From: Arenicella sp.
GTDB taxonomy: Bacteria; Pseudomonadota; Gammaproteobacteria; Arenicellales; Arenicellaceae
Assembly: GCA_016763815.1 (NCBI GenBank)
Contig: JAESTB010000466.1
Location: forward strand, 1 to 6,915
Reading direction: 5' to 3'
Length of the DNA: 6,915 nt
Shown: positions 5,924-6,915 of the stretch, one piece after another
Layout of the letters: each line of letters opens with the position of its first letter
Numbering within the stretch: position 1 is the first letter of the stretch
Program-made: the position numbers and the translations under genes
The notes under the pieces: model-generated
What the model saw: only the letters and a program-made list of their open reading frames with translations
What the model was told of the DNA's origin: nothing
Database searches by the model: none

Positions 5924-6787
5924 TTATTCTGATAGGTCTTGCTTGCCCCGAAACTTGCCTAATAGGTAAAGCACAGCGCCGCTAATCATATATATCGAAC
6001 CAATAGCTAAGAAGGCCGAGGGCGGATCTAGGTATACAAAGGCAATAATTAGCACCAATATAATCAAGCCAACGAACGGCATTTTATCTCTGAATTCAAA
6101 GTCTTTGAAAGAGCGGTACTTAATATTGCTCACCATCGCTAAGGCCATTACCATCATTAATAAAGCAAGGCCAATGTTGTAGTCGCTAGGCGCAATACCG
6201 GCATCAACGAATACCCAGACAGTCGAGGCAATCATGGCCGCCGCACCGGGACTTGGCACGCCGGTGAAATGAGTTTTATCATCGCTGGCTGCGACATTAA
6301 ATCGAGCCAACCTTAACGCGGCGCAGGCGATATAGATAAAAGCGACCAAGCTTCCAAAACGACCAAGGTCGGTAAGCGCAAACTCAAACAACACCATCGC
6401 TGGCGCAACGCCAAACGACACCATGTCCGACAAACTGTCGTATTCTGACCCAAAATCACTTTGTGTATTGGTTAGCCTAGCAAGGCGGCCATCAATAATA
6501 TCCATGACCATCGCCGCATAAATGGCTAATGACGCCGCTTCGAAGTGCCCTAATCGAGCCTGCATGATCGCGTAAAACCCGGCAAAAAGCCCTGCGGTAG
6601 TGAACAAATTAGGCAATACATAAAAGCCTTTTGCTGGCTTATTAGAACTCTCAGCCGGCTTATCGCCACCTTTCGATGGCTTACCCGTGCCTTTAATGGA
6701 TTTATTTGAGTCGTTAGCCGACTTATCAAAATCAGCGTTGGTTTCGTTAGTATCCATAGGATGTGGTTTAGATTGCTCTGAGCTCAT
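5924..6787 (-). CDS. pssA: CDP-diacylglycerol-serine O-phosphatidyltransferase (phosphatidylserine synthase, CDP-alcohol type)
   Basis: PssA exchanges CMP of CDP-diacylglycerol for serine, giving phosphatidylserine, the precursor of phosphatidylethanolamine, in the inner membrane. Numbered from ATG 6787 (287 residues), the CDP-alcohol phosphotransferase motif is complete: Asp96, Asp99-Gly100, Ala103-Arg104, Gly113, Asp117, Asp121, in DIIDGRLAR and GSEYDSLSD. FYVLPNLFT (55-63) opens the membrane domain, and TGVPSPGAAAM is typical of phosphatidylserine synthases. Several hydrophobic helices follow, the last three after about residue 195. Residues 1-54 are hydrophilic and lysine-rich, with five seven-residue repeats at 20-54. 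Start choice: an in-frame TTG at 6802 lies across a TATAAT box, so I prefer ATG 6787; ATG 6757 is also possible. None has a Shine-Dalgarno. The catalytic core is certain, the substrate (serine rather than another alcohol) likely. It is not related to the phospholipase-D-like PssA of E. coli. Confidence 0.93.
   Translation of the reverse strand: MSSEQSKPHPMDTNETNADFDKSANDSNKSIKGTGKPSKGGDKPAESSNKPAKGFYVLPNLFTTAGLFAGFYAIMQARLGHFEAASLAIYAAMVMDIIDGRLARLTNTQSDFGSEYDSLSDMVSFGVAPAMVLFEFALTDLGRFGSLVAFIYIACAALRLARFNVAASDDKTHFTGVPSPGAAAMIASTVWVFVDAGIAPSDYNIGLALLMMVMALAMVSNIKYRSFKDFEFRDKMPFVGLIILVLIIAFVYLDPPSAFLAIGSIYMISGAVLYLLGKFRGKQDLSE
6626..6730 (-). repeat. Five degenerate 21-bp repeats encoding a lysine-rich heptad array in PssA
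   Basis: Units read FDKSAND, SNKSIKG, TGKPSKG, GDKPAES, SNKPAKG: each has Lys at position 3 and Ser or Pro at position 4. The DNA repeats too: units 1 and 4 share GATAAG-CGGCT with one difference, and units 2 and 5 share AATAA and AAAGGC. This points to tandem duplication within the gene. The array ends directly at the first membrane segment. Confidence 0.7.
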
Positions 6788-6793
6788 GCAACG

Positions 6794-6823
6794 ATTATAC
6801 AAGGTTGAGCGTGGCTTTGCCCA
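6794..6823 (-). promoter_or_regulatory. Candidate sigma-70 promoter of pssA
   Basis: Perfect -10 box TATAAT at 6794-6799 on the minus strand, with a four-of-six -35 match TGGGCA at 6818-6823 and an 18-base spacer. The expected start of transcription falls about seven bases after the -10 box, on or next to ATG 6787, which would give a leaderless or nearly leaderless message. The box also overlaps the alternative TTG start at 6802, which argues against that start. Confidence 0.5.
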
Positions 6824-6915
6824 CTTTTGAAAGCACTATTGAAGGTGCTACCAACGATGGAACTAGTGGTTCGACTAACGGCCAACCGCTCGACCAAACC
6901 CAGCCGCGACAAAAG
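6803..6915. other. Window-edge region upstream of pssA, coding status undecided
   Basis: Two readings compete. On the plus strand a GTG at 6811, with AAGG six bases before it, opens 35 codons that reach the edge without a stop (VALPTFESTIEGATNDG and so on), which would be a divergent gene. On the minus strand an open frame from the edge stops with TGA at 6784-6786, overlapping ATG 6787 as ATGA, which would be the tail of an upstream gene. A second minus frame is also open until TAA near 6795. The stretch is too short for any to be convincing, and I recognise none of the peptides. Confidence 0.3.

Overview
The window carries five co-oriented housekeeping genes, all on the minus strand. In transcription order they are a CDP-alcohol phosphatidyltransferase (pssA), dihydrodipicolinate synthase (dapA), an outer-membrane assembly lipoprotein of BamC type, SAICAR synthetase (purC) and the large single-chain phosphoribosylformylglycinamidine synthase (purL), which runs off the left edge. 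There are no RNA genes, transposons, integrases, CRISPR arrays or phage genes that I can see, and no gene-free stretch longer than about 115 bases.

Organism. The fused PurL of about 1,300 residues and the dapA-bamC-purC order, which E. coli and Pseudomonas share, point to a gammaproteobacterium. The phosphatidylserine synthase is the membrane-embedded CDP-alcohol type, not the phospholipase-D-like enzyme of enterobacteria, so this is unlikely to be Enterobacterales. Base composition looks close to balanced. A marine or environmental gammaproteobacterium is my inference; I cannot name the genus.

Layout, right to left. 6803-6915: short edge region with a consensus -10 box and undecided reading frames. 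5924-6787: pssA, with a lysine-rich heptad-repeat N-terminal extension. 4964-5836: dapA, with all catalytic residues and a 20-bp perfect palindrome in its early coding part. 4202-4882: a short BamC-like lipoprotein whose stop codon lies in a 15-bp tandem duplication. 3437-4147: purC with a strong ribosome binding site. 3353-3436: spacer with a 9-bp hairpin. 1-3352: purL, complete at its N-terminus and ending inside the glutaminase domain.

Function. PurC and PurL carry out two steps of de novo purine synthesis. DapA makes the first committed intermediate of lysine and diaminopimelate, PssA makes phosphatidylserine (precursor of phosphatidylethanolamine), and BamC belongs to the outer-membrane protein assembly machine. 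The common thread of pssA-dapA-bamC is the cell envelope, followed by purine genes. The gaps are 87, 81, 54 and 84 bases, so a single transcript is possible but not proven. I found no previously undescribed system. The points worth a second look are small-scale: the palindromes, the purC-purL hairpin, the reduced BamC, the PssA repeats and the start-site question of pssA.
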